Assembly (NCBI RefSeq): GCF_000012745.1
Contig: NC_007404.1
Coordinates: 1,426,001 to 1,490,000, forward strand
DNA length: 64,000 nucleotides
Reading direction: 5' to 3'
Source of the DNA: Thiobacillus denitrificans ATCC 25259
GTDB taxonomy: Bacteria > Pseudomonadota > Gammaproteobacteria > Burkholderiales > Thiobacillaceae
Positions 61,701 through 64,000 of the stretch are shown here, piece after piece; positions within the stretch are counted from its first letter, which is position 1; every line of letters begins with the position of its first letter. Made by a program: the position numbers and the translations under genes. A model generated the notes under the pieces. That model was not told where the DNA came from. It saw nothing but the letters and a program-made list of their open reading frames with translations, and made no database searches.

Positions 61701-62538
61701 GAAGACCGGTATCGACCATCACCATCTCTATGCCGGACGGCACGAGGACAAGATCACCTTCCGCGACATCCAGGCGCAGCCGCGCAAGATCATCACCGCG
61801 CCGACGTGGTCGGGGATCGAATCGGAAAAGGTGTCGTACACGGCCGGCTACACCAACATCCACGAGCACATCCCGTTCCGGACGCTGACCGGCCGCGCGC
61901 ATTTCTATCAGGATCACGAATGGATGCTCGACTTCGGAGAAGGCTTCTGCGCCTACAAGCCGATGGTCGATCTAGGCGAACTCGACCAGCTGCCGGCGGC
62001 CGTCCGCGACAAGCCGCATCTGTCGCTGAACTGGATCACGCCACACTCCAAGTGGGGCATCCACTCTAGCTACCAGGACAACCTCAGGATGCTGACCCTG
62101 TTCCGTGGCGGCCCCTACGTCTGGGTGTCGGAGGACGACGCCAGGCGCATTGGCCTCGAAGACAACGACTGGGTCGAGGCGGTCAACCACAATGGCGCGA
62201 CCGTGGCGCGCGCCGTCGTCTCGCAGCGCATCCCGCGCGGCATGGCGATGATGTACCACGCGCAGGAGAAGAATGTGAACGTCCCCGGCTCGCCTTCGAC
62301 CGGCAAGCGCGGCGGCATCCTCAACTCCGTCACGCGCGTGCTCATCAAGCCGACCAACATGATCGGCGGCTATGCGCAGCTGTCGTACGGCTTCAACTAT
62401 TACGGAACGGTCGGCAGCCAGCGCGACACGATGGTGGCCCTGCACAAGATCGCGGACAAGGACGTGGACTGGCTCGAACGTCCGCTCACGCCCGAGCGTG
62501 AAGCGCAACGCAATCCCAACGGCATCGGCACCAAGTAA
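58780..62538 (+). CDS. narG: Respiratory nitrate reductase alpha subunit NarG
   Basis: The 1252-residue protein has the FS0 ligands H50, C54, C58 and C93 (STHGVNCTGGCSWK, GCQRGASF). The molybdenum site region DLPAASPQTWGEQTDVPE supplies the aspartate ligand seen in NarG. Its length is that of E. coli NarG. It reduces nitrate in the cytoplasm with electrons from NarH. AAGGAG precedes the ATG. Confidence 0.97.
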   Translation: MSHFLDRLTYFTRQRESFSGDHGITTCEDRKWEDAYRNRWRHDKVVRSTHGVNCTGGCSWKIFVKGGLVAFEMQQTDYPRTREDLPNHEPRGCQRGASFSWYLYSPHRIKYPLIRGRLLDLYRAERAAGRDPVEAWGAIQADDTKRQQYVAVRGLGGFVRSTWDEMTEIIAAANVHTIKKWGPDRIYGFSPIPAMSMISYAAGSRYLSLIGGACGSFYDWYCDLPAASPQTWGEQTDVPEAADWYNSTYIIITGANLPMTRTPDAHFAAEVRYKGAKIVAMAPDYAEFCKFSDLWMPIRQGTDSAAFLAMGHVALKEFYIDKQDPYFQEYARTYTDLPMQVMLRAHENGSYVTDRMLRASDFDGALGETNNPEWKTIVYDEKRGAFVAPNGSIGFRWGEEGKWNLLPKNAADQSVIQAELSCIGHRDEVVSVGFPHFNHDEDALLFRNVPVRRVKLASGETALVASVFDLQIAQYGIDRGLGGGNVAKDYSDASVAYTPAWAQKVTGVKAADIERTGREFAYNASKTKGKSMVIMGAAINHWYHNDLSYRSIMNLLHMCGCVGQTGGGWAHYVGQEKLRPQAGWAPIAFALDWQRPPRHMNSTSYWYFHTDQWRYETLDADKLLSPAGKGKNKGYSLADYNVAAARMGWLPTAPHWNTNPLELVAEAERAGATDEASIGKHIVGKLQDGSLDVAFADVDNPVNWPRNLFVWRANLIGTSAKGHEYFLKHLLGAQNGVLQEGGAGRDNKEVKWHDEAPIGKLDLMVDINFRLNSTGAYSDIILPTATWYEKNDLNTTDMHPFIHPLSEAVSPGWESKSDWQIFKSIAKTFSPLAAKHLGTRKDVVALPMQHDSAMELAQPFGQVTDWKRDGVAPVPGKTMPILKVIERNFGDTYKKYIALGPLMVKLGNNIKGVDWNTEQEYEELKKCNYTVKDPGVSFGMPSLEEDISVCDAVMRMAPETNGEVAHKAWTAMSKKTGIDHHHLYAGRHEDKITFRDIQAQPRKIITAPTWSGIESEKVSYTAGYTNIHEHIPFRTLTGRAHFYQDHEWMLDFGEGFCAYKPMVDLGELDQLPAAVRDKPHLSLNWITPHSKWGIHSSYQDNLRMLTLFRGGPYVWVSEDDARRIGLEDNDWVEAVNHNGATVARAVVSQRIPRGMAMMYHAQEKNVNVPGSPSTGKRGGILNSVTRVLIKPTNMIGGYAQLSYGFNYYGTVGSQRDTMVALHKIADKDVDWLERPLTPEREAQRNPNGIGTK

Positions 62539-62548
62539 GGAGAACCCC

Positions 62549-64000
62549 ATGAAAGTCAGAGCGCAATTCGCCTTCGTCTTCAACCTGGACAAGTGCATCG
62601 GATGTCACACCTGCTCGGTGACCTGCAAGAACGTCTGGACCAACCGCAAGGGCGTCGAGTACGCCTGGTTCAACAACGTCGAGTCCAAGCCCGGCGTCGG
62701 CTACCCCAAAAGCTGGGAAGACCAGAGCAAGTGGAAAGGCGGCTGGGAGCTCAGGAACGGCAAGTTGGAGTTGAAATCCGGCAACCGCCTATCCAAGCTC
62801 GTGAACATCTTCGCCAACCCGGACATGCCGGAGATCGAGGACTACTACGAACCCTTCACTTACAACTACGCGCATTTGCAGAACGCGCCGCTGTCGGAGG
62901 CCGCTCCGACCGCGCGCCCGATGTCGCAGATCGACGGCAGCCGGATGGAGAAAATCCAGTGGGGCCCGAACTGGGAAGACGACCTCGCCGGCGAGTTCGC
63001 CAAGCGCAGCAAGGACAAGAACCTCGACAACATCCAGAAGGAGATGTACGCCCAGTTCGAGAACACCTTCCACATGTATCTGCCGCGCATCTGCAATCAC
63101 TGCCTGAATCCGGCCTGCGTGGCGGCGTGTCCGTCGGGTTCGATCTACAAGCGCGAAGAGGACGGCATCGTGCTCGTCGACCAGGACAAATGCCGCGGCT
63201 GGCGCATGTGCATTTCCTCCTGCCCGTACAAGAAGGTGTTCTACAACTGGGAATCCGGCAAGGCCGAGAAATGCATCGGCTGCTATCCGCGCGTCGAGTC
63301 CGGGATGCCGACCGTATGCTCGGAATCCTGCGTCGGGCGCATCCGCTACAACGGCATCATGCTGTATGACGCCGACAAGATCGAAGCGCTCGCCAGCACC
63401 GAGAACGAGCAGGACCTGTACGAGGCGCAGTGCAACATCTTCCTCGACCCGCACGATCCTGAAGTCATCGCCGCCGCGCGCGCCGAGGGCATCAACGAGG
63501 ACTGGATCGTCGCGGCACAGAAGTCGCCGATCTACAAGATGGCGATCGACTGGAAGATCGCCTTCCCGATGCACCCGGAGTTCCGCACGCTGCCGATGGT
63601 CTGGTACGTGCCGCCGCTCTCACCCGTACAGTCGCAAATCGACCAGGGCAATCTGCCGGTCGGCCCCGACGGCGCGATTCCGCTGGCCGGCACGATGCGC
63701 ACGCCGATCCAGTACCTCGCCAACCTGCTGACCGCCGGCAAGACCGCACCGATCGAAAGCGCGCTCAACCGCCTGATCGCGATGCGCAGCTACCAACGCT
63801 CGGTGCACGTCGAGGGCGTGGCCGATACCCGCGCCCTCGACAAGGCCGGCATCACCGAGGACCAGGCCAAGGAGATGTATCGCTACCTCGCGATAGCCAA
63901 CTACGAGGACCGTTTCGTGATCCCGACCGGGCACGAGGAAGTGCGCCTCGAAGACTTCCACGGCTTCCAGGGACAGAACGGCTTCACCTTCGGCAACGAC
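62549..64000 (+). CDS. narH: Respiratory nitrate reductase beta subunit NarH (cut by window edge)
   Basis: The first 484 residues of NarH are present. The four cysteine groups are CIGCHTCSVTC (from C16), CNHCLNPAC plus CP, CRGWRMCISSCP (tryptophan replaces a cysteine, giving the [3Fe-4S] cluster) and CIGCYPR with CSESC. NarH carries electrons from NarI to NarG. It starts 10 bases after the narG stop with AAGGAGA before the ATG. The end and narJ/narI lie outside the window. Confidence 0.97.
   Translation, partial: MKVRAQFAFVFNLDKCIGCHTCSVTCKNVWTNRKGVEYAWFNNVESKPGVGYPKSWEDQSKWKGGWELRNGKLELKSGNRLSKLVNIFANPDMPEIEDYYEPFTYNYAHLQNAPLSEAAPTARPMSQIDGSRMEKIQWGPNWEDDLAGEFAKRSKDKNLDNIQKEMYAQFENTFHMYLPRICNHCLNPACVAACPSGSIYKREEDGIVLVDQDKCRGWRMCISSCPYKKVFYNWESGKAEKCIGCYPRVESGMPTVCSESCVGRIRYNGIMLYDADKIEALASTENEQDLYEAQCNIFLDPHDPEVIAAARAEGINEDWIVAAQKSPIYKMAIDWKIAFPMHPEFRTLPMVWYVPPLSPVQSQIDQGNLPVGPDGAIPLAGTMRTPIQYLANLLTAGKTAPIESALNRLIAMRSYQRSVHVEGVADTRALDKAGITEDQAKEMYRYLAIANYEDRFVIPTGHEEVRLEDFHGFQGQNGFTFGND

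Noticed and set aside
1-64000. tRNA or rRNA genes
   Set aside because: No tRNA cloverleaf with a T-loop GTTCGA motif and no rRNA sequence was recognised in the gene-free stretches examined.

Overview
The window comes from a GC-rich, Gram-negative, facultatively anaerobic bacterium. It carries a nitrate reductase locus (narXL, two narK genes, narG, start of narH), a complete nitrous oxide reductase locus (nosZRDFYL plus extras), an Isp-type [NiFe] hydrogenase with its hyp maturation genes, a dsrA gene and a DsrC-family gene. Hydrogen, sulfur and denitrification genes together, with the gene order hynS-isp1-isp2-hynL, point to a betaproteobacterial sulfur-oxidising denitrifier of the Thiobacillus denitrificans type. 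That placement is inference from gene content; no marker gene is present.

Left edge (1-5100): this is the replication terminus. A complete 28-bp dif site lies at 4770-4797. Immediately to its left stand two head-to-tail elements of 1855 and 1718 bp. Each begins at a half-dif (XerC arm and centre retained, XerD arm replaced), which is the footprint of Xer-dependent integrative elements such as filamentous phages and their satellites. Each unit carries the same three overlapping regulator-like genes and a hairpin-rich segment that could be a single-strand origin, but no recognisable replication or coat gene. Further left are an XRE regulator cut by the window edge, a fragment of a type I restriction methylase gene and a degenerate ~60-bp repeat array.

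5267-10183 encodes one 1638-residue protein with 14 near-identical ~55-residue FG-GAP-like repeats in two blocks of seven (twin seven-bladed propellers) plus Asp-box repeats. 10467-16459 (minus strand) is a tripartite efflux operon (TetR, HlyD-type adaptor, FtsX/MacB-type permease, ATPase, outer membrane factor) with a cytochrome c'-like protein inside it. The tetR gene has a one-base frameshift. 16923-28336 is mixed: hflX, an AlkB-like dioxygenase, a DsrC-family protein lacking the C-terminal cysteine, a DUF2892-GGDEF-EAL protein, a BON-domain protein, an orphan dsrA with no dsrB beside it, a small heat-shock protein and a TPR protein.

28356-40640 is the hydrogenase locus. The structural operon (hynD-hupH-hynS-isp1-isp2-hynL-hupE) runs leftward and the maturation operon (hypCABDFE) runs rightward from a shared 136-bp gap. 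42466-51971 is the nos operon, with a TumE-like gene pair inserted between two nosL-type genes. 52065-55488 holds a cytochrome c lipoprotein with a perfect 7-2-7 NarL-type site upstream, then narL and narX. From 55769 narK1, narK2, narG and narH run to the right edge. The layout suggests H2 (and probably reduced sulfur) as electron source, nitrate and N2O as acceptors, and nitrate-responsive control by NarXL.
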